Shown here in pieces: positions 11,292 to 21,446 of a stretch of DNA of 64,000 nucleotides. The position numbers were made by a program, and so were the translations under genes. This stretch comes from Pseudorhodoferax aquiterrae. GTDB taxonomy: Bacteria; Pseudomonadota; Gammaproteobacteria; Burkholderiales; Burkholderiaceae_C. Location of the stretch: contig NZ_BMYK01000009.1 of the NCBI RefSeq assembly GCF_014652235.1, positions 1 to 64,000 on the forward strand. Direction: 5' to 3'. Below the pieces are notes generated by a model, which saw only the letters and a program-made list of their open reading frames with translations, was not told the DNA's origin and searched no databases. The stretch's first letter is position 1. Each line of letters starts with the position of its first letter.

Positions 11292-12848
11292 TCAAGACAC
11301 CCTGGATGCCTGGGCGCGGGCACCGATGGCCAGCGCATGGCAGGCGCCGGCGAGGACCAGCAGCGTCGCATCGAAGGCGGCCGCCATCGTGTCTGCGGCC
11401 AGCAGGCCCGACGCCAGGTTCCGTTCGCTGAAGAACAGATTCCAGACCGGCAGCGTGGCCAGGAGGATGGCCGCCGCCCGGAACTGTTCGAACCACAGCC
11501 GGCGCACCGGTCGCAGCAGCGCATGCAGCCAAGCCGCGCCCCAGGCCAGGAAGAACAAATGGATTTCCCAGGCGCTGCGGTCCGGCAAGCACGCTGGCAG
11601 CAAGCGGTTGGCCCACAGGAAGACGGCCATGGCGAGCGGTAGCCCCGCGATGGTGGCGACGTTGAGCCGTTCCACGCTGCGCACGCCGAGGCCGGCCCGG
11701 TGTGCGGCGGCCGATGGCACGCGGCGTTTCCATGCCCACAGCACCAGGCCCGTTGCGACCATGGCTGCGCCCGCCAGGCTGGAGAGAAAGTAGAGCCAGC
11801 GCAGCACGGGCTGCGCGAACCGTCCCAGGTGCAGCCCATAGAGAACGCCGTGGAGCTGGCCCGCCGCGCTGGCTGCATCGCGTCGCTCCAGCAATGCGCC
11901 GCTGCGCCCTTCGAACAGCAGGAAGCGCGGGCTGACCGACACGCGGTCCGCGTCCGAATGCACCACGCGGACGCGCGCGGCTGCGTCGCCGGGATGGTCC
12001 ACCACCACGCGACCCACGTGGGGCCCGCCCCATGCGCGCTCGGCCAGGGCAACCATGGCCGCGACATCCGGCAGCGCGGCGGCTGCTCCGCTGGCCGGAC
12101 CGGGCGGCATGTGGGCGGTCAGTGCGGCGCGCAGCGCGAGCCGTTGCTCGGCCGTGTTCAAGGCCATCTGTGCGCCCCAGGGCATGTACAGCGTCATGAG
12201 CGTCACCAGCCCGGTGTAGGTGATCATGAAATGGAATGGCAACGCCAGCACCGACAGCGCGTTGTGCGCGTCGAGCCAGGAACGTGCGCCCTTCCCCGGG
12301 CGGAACGTGAAGAAGTGGTGCAGGAGCTTTCTGTGCGTGACGACGCCGGTCACCAGGGCGACCAGCATGGACATCGCCGCCAGACCGACCAGCCATCTGG
12401 CCGGAATGCGCGGCAGGTAGTGCAGCGAGAAGTGGAAGTAGTAGAAGAACTCGCCGCCTGCGGTGCTCCGGGGCGCGAGCCGGGCGCCCGTGCCGGGGTG
12501 CAGCAGGGCCCGTCCGGCCCCCTGCGGACCATCCCACGCGAGCGCCACCACATTGCTGCGCGCACCGGGCAGTTCGATGCTCCATTGCCCGCCGGGTGGC
12601 GCGAGCTCCTGCAACGCAAGCAGGGCCTGCGCCGCGCTGTGCGGCGCGGGCGGACGCTCCGGCATCGCGGGAACTTCGGGCCGCATCCATTGCGAGATCT
12701 CTTCGCGGAAGTAGCTCGCAGCGCCGGTCAGAAACATCGCATAGAGCAGCCAGCCCAGCAGCAGGCCGGCCCAGCTGTGCAGGCCGGCCATGGCCTGGCG
12801 CACCGATGGCGCGCCGCGCGAGGCGGATGACTGCGCGTCCATGCGCAT
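11292..12848 (-). CDS. PepSY-associated membrane protein of the siderophore locus
   Basis: A 518-residue inner-membrane protein of the PepSY-TM (iron-regulated membrane protein) family. A membrane span near the N-terminus (GLLLGWLLYAMFLTGAASYF, about residues 32-51), periplasmic PepSY-like stretches, and further spans with histidines around residues 130-160, 200-230 and 340-370 give the usual topology. A hydrophobic helical bundle ends the protein. Family members sit beside TonB siderophore receptors, and some act as ferric-siderophore reductases in the inner membrane, which would fit here. It starts 13 bases after the receptor gene and is the last gene of the FecI-FecR-receptor-PepSY unit. 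A second ATG two codons in is an alternative start. Confidence 0.82.
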   Translation of the reverse strand: MRMDAQSSASRGAPSVRQAMAGLHSWAGLLLGWLLYAMFLTGAASYFREEISQWMRPEVPAMPERPPAPHSAAQALLALQELAPPGGQWSIELPGARSNVVALAWDGPQGAGRALLHPGTGARLAPRSTAGGEFFYYFHFSLHYLPRIPARWLVGLAAMSMLVALVTGVVTHRKLLHHFFTFRPGKGARSWLDAHNALSVLALPFHFMITYTGLVTLMTLYMPWGAQMALNTAEQRLALRAALTAHMPPGPASGAAAALPDVAAMVALAERAWGGPHVGRVVVDHPGDAAARVRVVHSDADRVSVSPRFLLFEGRSGALLERRDAASAAGQLHGVLYGLHLGRFAQPVLRWLYFLSSLAGAAMVATGLVLWAWKRRVPSAAAHRAGLGVRSVERLNVATIAGLPLAMAVFLWANRLLPACLPDRSAWEIHLFFLAWGAAWLHALLRPVRRLWFEQFRAAAILLATLPVWNLFFSERNLASGLLAADTMAAAFDATLLVLAGACHALAIGARAQASRVS

Positions 12849-12861
12849 GCGTCCGCCGGCG

Positions 12862-15321
12862 TCAGTAGCGGTACATCGCGCTCAGGTTGGCCGTGCGCTC
12901 CGCGCTGCGATAGCAGATCGAACCGTTGCAATCCATCAGCGCTTGCTTGTTGAACAGGTTGTTCACGTTCAGCGAAAAGCGCCAGGGACCCGTGTCGACG
13001 CCGAGCGCGAGGTCCACGAACGTGAAGCTCGGGTTGGTGATGTCGAGGTTACCGGTGTCCCAGGCGGACCGCGACTTGCCAAGATGGCGCACACCCAGCG
13101 CCGCAAAGGCGCTGGTCGCGCCATCCAGCTCGAACGTGTACTTGGTCCACACGGAGGCGTTGTGCCGCGGCGCACTCATCTGGGACAGCCCCAGGTCGCC
13201 ATCGTTGCTGCGGGTGATCTCGGTGTCGAGCCAGGTGTATTGCGCCACCAGGCTCACATTGCTCGACAGGTCCGCGCGTGCCTCCAGTTCCAGGCCGCGC
13301 GAGCGCACCTCGCCGGTCTGGATGACTTCTCCGGGCACGTTCGGCGCCGTCGTCGAGACATTGGTGCGCACGAGCTCGAACACCGATGCGGTGGAGCTGA
13401 GCCTGCGGTCCGCGGGCTGGTAGCGCACGCCGGCTTCGACCTGCCGCCCCTTGGACGGCTTGAGCGGCGCGCCGCTCACGTCCTTGCCGATCTCCGGCGA
13501 GAACGAGGTCGCGTAGTTCGCATAGGGCGCCCAACCGTTCTCGAAGAGGTACACCGCACCCAGGCGGCCGGTGGTGGCACTGTTGTTGTTCTGGTAGGCC
13601 GACACACGGCTGTTGTCGTTGGTGAACGTGCGCGTGCCCGACGTGTCCGCCGAATCGTGCCGCAGCCCGGCCGTGACCACCCACTTGTCCCACTTGATCT
13701 GGTCCTGCAGGTACAGGCCGCGCTGCGTGGACGGGATCCTGTCCACGTAGGGGTTGGCGCTGGGCGTCACGGGGATGCGGGCGTAGACGGGGGCGTACAG
13801 GTTCAGCGGCGACACCATGGGCGTCGCGTAGGGGAATTCATCGGTGGTGCGGCCGTTCGAATAGTCGAAGCCGGCCAGCAGCAGGTGCTGGACCACACCC
13901 GTGGACAGCCGGGCCTGCACATGGGTGTCCACGAGCAGGCCGCGCCAGTGCGTCTCGCGCGGGGAGAAGCTGCGGTTGAGCGTTTCCTGGTCGGCCTGCA
14001 GGCCGCGCGGAAACACGTTGGTTTCCGCGCGCTCGAGCTCGGTGCGCCGCGCGCTCTGCCGCAGCGTCCAGGTGTCGTTGAAACGGTGCTCGAACTCGTA
14101 GCCGAACATGCGGTTGTCGCGGCGCCAGCGGTTGTCGAGGCCGCCCACGTTCACGCTGGCGCTGGGCTGGCCGCGGGGGCCGGGATGTTGCAGCTGGTTC
14201 TGCCAGGCGTAGGCCTGGTTCTCCTTCTGGTAGCGGCCCAGCAAGGTGAGCCTGGTGTCGGCGTCGGGCTGCCAGCTCAGTGCAGGCGCCACGTAGAGAC
14301 GGTCGTCGCGGTCGTGGTCGAGCCGGGTGTCCGAGTCGCGCCCCAGCAAGGTCAGGCGGTACGTCCATTTGCTGTCGGGATCGAGCGCCCCGGCCAGATC
14401 CGCTTTGATCTGCTTGCGGTTGTAGGTTCCGTACTCGATGCCGACTTCTCGCAGCGTCTGCGCGGTCGGCCGCTTGCTCACGGCGTTGACCATGCCGCCC
14501 GGGGGCATCTTGCCGTAGAGCACCGAGGCCGGACCCCGCAGCACTTCCAGGCGCTCCAGGCCATAGGGTTCGATGGGCGACGCGTAGGCCCGGCCCGAGG
14601 TCAGCAGGCCGTCCATGTAGACACCGGCGGTGCCAAGTTCGAAACCACGCAACAGGGAGAACTCATCGACCGCCCAGGGCTTGAGGTTCGGCGTGACGCC
14701 TGCGGTGTAACGCAGCGCCTCGTCCAGGGACTCGGCCTTGCGGTCACCGATCTCCTCGGCCGTGATGACGGAGACGGACTGCGGGTTCTCGATCAGCAGC
14801 GAATCGGTCTTGGTGGCCGTGGCGCTGCGCCGGGCCACGTAGCCGCGCACCGGGCCGGTCGCGGTTTCCCGATCCGCAAGGCCTTTGACCGTCACCGGGG
14901 CGAGCGTCGCCGCCGCGGCTGCTGCCGGCGGTGCCGAGACCGGCTGCGACTTGCGCAGGACATAGGCGCCCGCGCCCTGGGGCGCCACTTCGTAGCCGCT
15001 GCCGCGCAGCAGTTGCGCGAAGCCGTCGCGCGCGGTGTAGCGGCCCTGCAGACCGGCGCTGCGCAGGCCTGCCAGGGTCGCCGGCTCGAAGACCAGTTGC
15101 ACGCCCGACTCGGCGGCATACTGGGCCAGCACGTCGGACAGCGGGCCGGCCGCGATGGTGTAATGCCGCGCGCCAGCGCTCGGTTCGGCTGCGAGCGCGG
15201 GAAGTGCCGCCATGGTGCTGGTGGCGAAGACGCCGCACAGCGCGCCTCGCATGGCGTTCGCGGTGATGGCGAGCGCGAAGCGCTCGACCGCCCGATGGCG
15301 GCTTGGTTGCAGTGGTCGCAT
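12862..15321 (-). CDS. TonB-dependent siderophore receptor with N-terminal signalling (STN) domain
   Basis: An 819-residue outer-membrane transporter. The order is a long signal peptide (to about residue 45, PALAAEP), an STN signalling domain (about 50-125), a TonB-box-like segment (PVTVKG), a plug domain with the conserved LRGFE and RGPASVLYG segments, and a 22-strand barrel ending in aromatic MYRY. The STN domain talks to the FecR protein encoded just upstream, so ferric-siderophore binding outside should induce the locus. The ligand cannot be named; the FpvA/FoxA-like architecture suggests a hydroxamate or mixed siderophore. The ATG at 15321 is preceded by AGGA, whereas upstream ATGs lack a ribosome-binding site. 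Confidence 0.93.
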   Translation of the reverse strand: MRPLQPSRHRAVERFALAITANAMRGALCGVFATSTMAALPALAAEPSAGARHYTIAAGPLSDVLAQYAAESGVQLVFEPATLAGLRSAGLQGRYTARDGFAQLLRGSGYEVAPQGAGAYVLRKSQPVSAPPAAAAAATLAPVTVKGLADRETATGPVRGYVARRSATATKTDSLLIENPQSVSVITAEEIGDRKAESLDEALRYTAGVTPNLKPWAVDEFSLLRGFELGTAGVYMDGLLTSGRAYASPIEPYGLERLEVLRGPASVLYGKMPPGGMVNAVSKRPTAQTLREVGIEYGTYNRKQIKADLAGALDPDSKWTYRLTLLGRDSDTRLDHDRDDRLYVAPALSWQPDADTRLTLLGRYQKENQAYAWQNQLQHPGPRGQPSASVNVGGLDNRWRRDNRMFGYEFEHRFNDTWTLRQSARRTELERAETNVFPRGLQADQETLNRSFSPRETHWRGLLVDTHVQARLSTGVVQHLLLAGFDYSNGRTTDEFPYATPMVSPLNLYAPVYARIPVTPSANPYVDRIPSTQRGLYLQDQIKWDKWVVTAGLRHDSADTSGTRTFTNDNSRVSAYQNNNSATTGRLGAVYLFENGWAPYANYATSFSPEIGKDVSGAPLKPSKGRQVEAGVRYQPADRRLSSTASVFELVRTNVSTTAPNVPGEVIQTGEVRSRGLELEARADLSSNVSLVAQYTWLDTEITRSNDGDLGLSQMSAPRHNASVWTKYTFELDGATSAFAALGVRHLGKSRSAWDTGNLDITNPSFTFVDLALGVDTGPWRFSLNVNNLFNKQALMDCNGSICYRSAERTANLSAMYRY

Positions 15322-15465
15322 GGGTGTTCGTCCTGGTGTCTTCGGTGCAGCGTGGCGCTCGGCAGTTCGAGCCGGCGTTCCCCTGCACACCGGACGAGGC
15401 CCGGAAAGTGATCACCCTCGACGAACTTTTTTTTTGGGGCCCGTGTTGTGCCCTGCGAAACCGAA
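15322..15465 (-). promoter_or_regulatory. Receptor upstream region with 9-base A tract and palindrome
   Basis: This gap lies between the FecR stop and the receptor ATG. It contains a run of nine T on the plus strand (15427-15435; nine A in the direction of transcription) and the palindrome GTGATCAC (about 15408-15415). In FecIR systems the ECF sigma factor normally drives a promoter here, so this is the expected place for the receptor promoter, but I could not match a confident -35/-10 pair. Confidence 0.35.
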
Positions 15466-16425
15466 CTACCGCGGCACGACCATGGTCTGGTCCGCACCGC
15501 GGCGCTCGATGCGCAAGGGCAGCGACCGCGCGAGCGTGGCCAGGCTGGCCTCCGTGTTCCTCAGGGACAGGGCGCCGGACAGGCGCAGATCGGCCACGGC
15601 CGGATCGCAGCGCAATGCGCCGGCCCGGTAGCGCGCCAGCTCGGCGAGGACATCGGCCAGCCGCATGTTCTTGGCCACCAGCATGCCCTGCGTCCACGCG
15701 GCGGCGTTGGCCTCCACGGCCGCAACCGCGCCCATGCCGGCGGCGGAGAAGTCGACCGTTTCGCCGTCCCGCAGCCGCCGCGACGCGCCGCCGACCGTCT
15801 GGACTTCCACTGCGTGGGCGAACACGGCGACACGTGTCGTGTCGTCATCGAGCCGGCGCACGCTGAACCGCGTGCCCAACGCACGTGCGGTGCCCTGTGG
15901 CGTCTCGACCAGGAAGGGGCGGTGCTGCGGTGCCGGATCGGCTTGGGTGAGCACCAGGATTTCTCCGGCCAACAGGCGGATGCGCCGCTCGTCACGGTTG
16001 AACCGCAGATCGACCGCGCTGGCGGTGTTGAGCGTCAACTGCGATCCGTCGGCGAGCTGGAGCGTGCGCTGTTCGCCGATGGCCGTGCGCGCGTCCGCCA
16101 TCCAGGTCTGCCAAGACAACTGCCGCCAGGCCAGCCAGCCTGCAGGCGGCGCCAGCAGCATGGCGCCCAGCAGGCCGAGGCCTGTGCGCCGGCCCGGTCG
16201 CGGCAGGCTGCGCAGCGCGCGTGGCCCGATCTGCGGCGGCAGCTGCGCGAAGGTGCCCAGCATGGTCTCGGCGCGCGCCCACGCCTGCTGGTGGGCGGGG
16301 CTTTGCTGGCGCCAGCGTGCGAAGGCGGCCGTGTCGCGTTCCGACATCTCGCCATAGCGCAGCGCGATCAGCCAGTCGGCCGCCTCGCTCAACAAGGCCG
16401 GGTCCGGCGGGACGTCGGCCGTCAC
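15466..16425 (-). CDS. FecR-family anti-sigma factor / sigma regulator
   Basis: A 319-residue protein of the FecR family. The cytoplasmic N-terminal part (about 1-75) has the DUF4880-like region with ADWLIALRYGEM and the FARWRQQSPAHQQAW segment that holds the sigma factor. A single hydrophobic span (about 95-115) is followed by a periplasmic FecR domain (LADGSQLTLNTAS, GTRFSVR) that contacts the receptor's STN domain. I chose the GTG at 16425 because it overlaps the sigma gene's stop (GTGA), a common arrangement for fecI-fecR pairs; upstream in-frame starts would lie inside the sigma gene. It relays ligand binding at the outer membrane to the sigma factor. Confidence 0.9.
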   Translation of the reverse strand: MTADVPPDPALLSEAADWLIALRYGEMSERDTAAFARWRQQSPAHQQAWARAETMLGTFAQLPPQIGPRALRSLPRPGRRTGLGLLGAMLLAPPAGWLAWRQLSWQTWMADARTAIGEQRTLQLADGSQLTLNTASAVDLRFNRDERRIRLLAGEILVLTQADPAPQHRPFLVETPQGTARALGTRFSVRRLDDDTTRVAVFAHAVEVQTVGGASRRLRDGETVDFSAAGMGAVAAVEANAAAWTQGMLVAKNMRLADVLAELARYRAGALRCDPAVADLRLSGALSLRNTEASLATLARSLPLRIERRGADQTMVVPR

Positions 16426-16925
16426 GTCACGCCCATGCAGGCCACGAAAGCCCGGTGGATGTGGCGCCGCACCGTGATGACCGGCATCGCCATCCGCTCG
16501 GAGATCTGCTGGAGTGTCAGCCCGTCGAACTGCGCCAGCAGGAACACTTCGCGTGTGCGCGCCGGCAAGCTCGCCAACATGGCGTCCACCCGCACCAGCG
16601 CTTCGACGACCAGCAGCCGTTCTTCGGGGGACGGCGCAAGCGCCTGAGGAAGCTGCGCGATGGCTTCCAGGTAGGCGCGCTCGACGGCGCGGCGACGCCA
16701 CAGATCGGTCACGAGGCCTTTGGCGACATGCGTCAGGAAGGCGCGCGGTGCGTCCCCCCAGGCGTCCCCGCGTGAGGACACCAGCAGCCGCACGAAGGTG
16801 TCATGGGCCAGATCGGCAGCGTCGCTCGCATTGCCCAGACGCCGCCGCAGCCAGGAGAGAAGCCAACCGTGGTGGTCACAGTACAGCGCTTCGACGGAGG
16901 TCGGCGAGAAACCGGCAGATGTCAT
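16422..16925 (-). CDS. ECF sigma factor, FecI-like
   Basis: A 167-residue RNA polymerase sigma factor of the extracytoplasmic-function group. Region 2 is visible around residues 15-80 (the DAADLAHDTFVRLL segment) and region 4 around 105-160 (LPARTREVFLLAQFDGLTL, then a helix-turn-helix with ITVRRHIH). It should transcribe the downstream TonB receptor gene when released by the FecR partner. I chose the ATG at 16925 because longer forms start before the iron-box region and lack conserved sequence. A Fur-like box 34 bases upstream suggests that low iron is also required, giving the usual double control. Confidence 0.92.
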   Translation of the reverse strand: MTSAGFSPTSVEALYCDHHGWLLSWLRRRLGNASDAADLAHDTFVRLLVSSRGDAWGDAPRAFLTHVAKGLVTDLWRRRAVERAYLEAIAQLPQALAPSPEERLLVVEALVRVDAMLASLPARTREVFLLAQFDGLTLQQISERMAMPVITVRRHIHRAFVACMGVT

Positions 16926-16958
16926 GAACCAATGCGCCCGATGACGCGCCCATCTTGC

Positions 16959-16977
16959 AGAAATGAGAATTGCTATC
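16959..16977. promoter_or_regulatory. Fur-like box upstream of the FecI-like sigma gene
   Basis: The 19-base stretch containing AAATGAGAATTGCTATC matches the 19-base Fur consensus (GATAATGATAATCATTATC) at 12 positions. It lies 33 bases before the sigma factor's start codon on the minus strand. The AATGAGAAT half-site is typical of Fur boxes before fecI-type genes in betaproteobacteria. Confidence 0.5.
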
Positions 16978-17076
16978 GATTGTATCGACAAGAACGCACA
17001 CCATTGCGGCTCGGCTGCGGGCGCCGCATCAAGCTGCACGCGGCGCGCAATTGCATGACTCTGTCAGCCAATTTGC

Positions 17077-17082
17077 TAGACT
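17077..17082 (+). promoter_or_regulatory. Candidate extended -10 (TGC-TAGACT) for the MarR-GNAT gene
   Basis: TAGACT preceded by TGC forms an extended -10-like element. Only nine bases separate it from the ATG at 17092, and there is no Shine-Dalgarno sequence. A TTGCAT 20 bases upstream could be a poorly spaced -35. The transcript may start within a few bases of the start codon. Confidence 0.35.
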
Positions 17083-17091
17083 CCGTCAATC

Positions 17092-18027
17092 ATGGACGAA
17101 CCGATCACCGAACAGGTCAAGGCGCTGCGCGCCTTCAACCGCAGCTACACGCGCAGCACCGGCCTGCTGGAGCCTTACCTGGACAGCGCGCTCTCGCTGA
17201 CCGAGGTGCGCGTGCTGTACGAGCTGGCCCACCGCGCGCAGAGCGCCGCCAGCGAGATCGGCCGCGAGCTGGGCCTGGACACCGGCTACCTGAGCCGCAT
17301 CCTCAAACGCTTCGAAGCGCGGGGCTGGCTGCAGCGCCACAGTTCACCGGCCGATGGCCGCCAGCAAGACCTGCGGTTGACCCCGGCCGGCCATGCCGCG
17401 TTCGCGCCGCTGCAGCAGAAGTCGCGCGATGCCGCGCGTGCGCTGCTGGAGCGCTTGCCGGCCGCCGAGCGCGTGGAACTGGTCGATGCCATGGCCAAGG
17501 TGCAGCGCCTGCTCGCCCCACCTGCGGCCAGTGCGGCAGCACGCCCGCGCACGGCCGTGCTGCGCGAACCGCGGCCTGGGGACATGGGCTGGGTCGTGCA
17601 GCAGCACGGCGAACTCTATGCGCGCGAGTACGGGCTGGACGCGCGCTTCGAAGCCCTGGTGGCCGACATCGCGGCGCGCTTCGTGCGCAACTTCCAGCCC
17701 GGCTGGGAGCGCTGCTGGATCGCCGAGCTGGACGGTGAGCGCGTGGGCTCGGTCTTCCTCGCGCGCAAGAGCGCCACCGTGGCGCAGCTGCGCCTGCTGA
17801 TCCTGGCGCCGGCCGCGCGCGGCATGGGCCTGGGAGGCCGCCTGACCGACGAATGCCTGGCCTTCGCACGCACCCGGGGCTACCGCAAGATGGTGCTGTG
17901 GACCCACAGCTGCCTGACGGCTGCACGCAGCATCTACGCGGCGCGCGGCTTCGTGCTCACGAAAAGCGAGCCCTACGAGGACTTCGGCCAGTCGCTGGTC
18001 GGCGAGACCTGGGAGCTCAAGCTCTAG
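17092..18027 (+). CDS. MarR-type regulator fused to a GNAT acetyltransferase
   Basis: A 311-residue two-domain protein. Residues about 1-150 form a MarR winged helix (SLTEVRVLYELAHR, DTGYLSRILKRFEARGWLQR, SPADGRQQDLRLT as the wing). Residues about 160-311 form a GNAT acetyltransferase domain with the acetyl-CoA loop RGMGLGGRL and the following helix. This fusion is a recurrent architecture in bacteria; its substrates are mostly unknown. The MarR half suggests that it controls its own gene or a neighbour in response to a small molecule that the GNAT half may modify. The split chromate transporter follows in the same direction after 79 bases, but has its own candidate promoter. Confidence 0.88.
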   Translation: MDEPITEQVKALRAFNRSYTRSTGLLEPYLDSALSLTEVRVLYELAHRAQSAASEIGRELGLDTGYLSRILKRFEARGWLQRHSSPADGRQQDLRLTPAGHAAFAPLQQKSRDAARALLERLPAAERVELVDAMAKVQRLLAPPAASAAARPRTAVLREPRPGDMGWVVQQHGELYAREYGLDARFEALVADIAARFVRNFQPGWERCWIAELDGERVGSVFLARKSATVAQLRLLILAPAARGMGLGGRLTDECLAFARTRGYRKMVLWTHSCLTAARSIYAARGFVLTKSEPYEDFGQSLVGETWELKL

Positions 18028-18093
18028 GGTCGGCTGCGCGCGCCGCCCCGGCCCGGCACTGGCCTCGGCCGGCTCCCGGACGGCGACGGCCGG

Positions 18094-18099
18094 GATAAT
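18094..18099 (+). promoter_or_regulatory. Candidate -10 (GATAAT) close to the first chromate transporter ATG
   Basis: GATAAT ends seven bases before the ATG at 18107 and no Shine-Dalgarno sequence is present. The spacing would make the transcript leaderless or nearly so. No clear -35 is seen. Confidence 0.35.
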
Positions 18100-18106
18100 C
18101 CGCACC

Positions 18107-18697
18107 ATGCCCGCCCCCGACCCCGCGCCGCAACCCGCCGGCGCCCTGGCGCAGCCGCGCTCCAAGACCGACCTCTTCCTCTCCTTCACCTGGCTCGCAT
18201 TGCAAGGCTTCGGCGGCGTGCTGGCCGTGGTGCAGCGCGAACTCGTGGAAAAGAAGCGCTGGATGGGCCGTGACGAGTTCGTCGAGGAATGGGCCGTGGC
18301 CCAGATCATGCCGGGGCCCAACGTCGTGAACCTGGCCCTCATGTTCGGCGCGCGCCACTTCGGCCTGCCGGGCGCACTGGCCGCGCTGTCCGGCATGCTG
18401 CTGGCGCCACTGGCCGTGGTGCTCGGCCTGGCGCTGGCCTACACCCGGTTCGCCGAGGATCCGCACATGGCCGGCGCCCTGCGCGGCATGGGCGCCGTGG
18501 CTGCCGGGCTCATCCTGGCCACGGGCCTCAAGCTGGTGCCGGCCCTGCGCGGCAACGTGCTGGGGCGCGGCCTGTGCATGGTCTTCGGCGGCCTGTGCTT
18601 CGCCGGCATCGCGCTGCTGCGCTGGCCGCTGGCCTACGTGCTGTTCGGCCTGGGCGCGCTGGCCTGCGTGCTGGCCTGGCGGCGGATGGCGCCATGA
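18107..18697 (+). CDS. Chromate transporter, N-terminal-type half (ChrA family)
   Basis: A 196-residue membrane protein corresponding to one six-helix CHR domain. The start of the domain is typical (FTWLALQGFGGVLAVVQREL), and the family motif PGPNVVNLA appears near residue 67. Short CHR proteins are encoded as tandem pairs whose two halves face opposite ways in the membrane and work together; here the partner follows at once with an ATGA overlap. Full-length ChrA exports chromate. Short pairs often have uncertain substrates, so chromate resistance is plausible but not shown. Confidence 0.9.
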   Translation: MPAPDPAPQPAGALAQPRSKTDLFLSFTWLALQGFGGVLAVVQRELVEKKRWMGRDEFVEEWAVAQIMPGPNVVNLALMFGARHFGLPGALAALSGMLLAPLAVVLGLALAYTRFAEDPHMAGALRGMGAVAAGLILATGLKLVPALRGNVLGRGLCMVFGGLCFAGIALLRWPLAYVLFGLGALACVLAWRRMAP

Positions 18698-19275
18698 ACG
18701 GCGTGTCGCTGGCCTTGGGCCCGGCCGACTGGCTGGCGCTGTTCCTGCACTTCGCCACGCTCTCGCTGCTGGCCGTGGGCGGCGCGATCACGACGGCGCC
18801 CGACATGCACCGCTTCCTGGTCGACCAGCGGCACTGGCTGACCGACCCGCAGTTCAGCGCCTCGATCGCCATCGCCCAGGCCGCGCCCGGCCCCAACGTG
18901 CTGTTCGTCGCGCTGATGGGCTGGAACGTGGGGCTCAATGCGGGCGGCTACGCGACGGCCGCACTGGGGCTCACGGTGACCATGGTCGGCGTGCTGCTGC
19001 CCAGCTCCACGCTGACCTACCTCAGCGCGCAATGGGGCCACCGCAACCGGCACCGGCGCAGCGTGCGCGCCTTCAAGGCCGGCATGGCGCCCATCGTCGT
19101 GGCCCTGCTGGTCGCCACGGGTTGGGTGTTGGCCGGCAGCCAGGGTATGGCCGCGCAGAACTGGCGGCTGTGGCTGCTGACGGCCGTGGTGGCGCTGCTG
19201 GTCTGGCGCACGCGGGTGCACCTGCTGTGGCTGCTGGGCGCCGGCGCGCTACTGGGCGGCTTGGGCTGGGTCTGA
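18694..19275 (+). CDS. Chromate transporter, C-terminal-type half (ChrA family)
   Basis: A 193-residue partner of the preceding CHR protein. It has the second-domain pattern [20 protein letters not shown] and the motif [14 protein letters not shown]. Its ATG overlaps the stop of the first half (ATGA), which implies coupled translation and equal amounts of both halves. Its last 27 bases overlap the end of the convergent queC gene, and there is no room for a terminator between them. Confidence 0.9.
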   Translation: MNGVSLALGPADWLALFLHFATLSLLAVGGAITTAPDMHRFLVDQRHWLTDPQFSASIAIAQAAPGPNVLFVALMGWNVGLNAGGYATAALGLTVTMVGVLLPSSTLTYLSAQWGHRNRHRRSVRAFKAGMAPIVVALLVATGWVLAGSQGMAAQNWRLWLLTAVVALLVWRTRVHLLWLLGAGALLGGLGWV

Positions 19276-19961
19276 GTAACGTTCCCAGCCCTTGGCCCGC
19301 AGCACGCAGGCCGGGCAGTTGCCGCAGCCGTAGCCCCAGGCGTGCAGCGCACCGCGTTCGCCCAGGTAGCAGGTGTGGGTGTGCTCCACGATGAGCGCCA
19401 CCAGCGCCCGGCCGCCCAGGCGCTCGGCCAGCGACCAGGTGGCGGCCTTGTCGATCCACATCAGCGGCGTGTCGATCAGGATGCGCCGGTCCATGCCCAG
19501 CGACAGCGCGATCTGCATGGCTTTGATGGTGTCGTCGCGGCAGTCGGGGTAGCCCGAGAAGTCGGTCTCGCAGACACCCGTGACCAGCACGTCCAGCCCG
19601 CGCCGGTAGGCCAGCGCGGCCGCCAGCGTGAGGAACAGCAGGTTGCGCCCCGGCACGAAGCTGTTGGGCAGGCCCTGCTCCTGCATCTCCATCGCGATGT
19701 CGCGCGTGAGCGAGGTCTCGCTGATCTCGCCCAGCACCGGCACGGCCAGCAGATGGTCTTCGCCCAGGCGCGGGGCCCAGTGCGGGAACTGTGCGCGGAA
19801 CTGGCGCAGCACCTCCAGCCGCGCATCGAGCTCGATGCGGTGGCGCTGGCCGTAGTCGAAGGCGATGGTCTCGACGCGTTCGTACTGCGCGAGCGCGTGG
19901 GCCAGGCAGGTGGTGGAATCCTGGCCGCCCGAGAACAGCACCAGGGCATGGCGCGGCAGGG

Positions 19962-19965
<4 letters not shown>
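19249..19965 (-). CDS. queC: 7-cyano-7-deazaguanine synthase QueC
   Basis: A 238-residue cytoplasmic enzyme that turns 7-carboxy-7-deazaguanine into preQ0 with ammonia and ATP, a step of queuosine tRNA modification. The ATP-pyrophosphatase loop is SGGQDS at residues 12-17. The zinc site is formed by a cysteine in CYLGERG and the CGNCPAC cluster near the C-terminus, as in known QueC proteins. I chose the GTG at 19965, which overlaps the xylulokinase stop (CAGTGA); later ATGs would remove the PP-loop region. It is the last gene of the polyol operon, an unusual place for a tRNA-modification gene. Confidence 0.95.
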
Positions 19966-21434
<1,469 letters not shown>

Positions 21435-21446
21435 GGCAAGAACACT

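Noticed and set aside
12790-15411. A long plus-strand open frame opposite the TonB receptor gene, and similar ones at 41674-45462 and 59788-63081.
   Set aside because: They are antisense shadows caused by high GC at codon position three. They lack domains, have repetitive Arg/His/Ala/Gly composition and no ribosome-binding sites.
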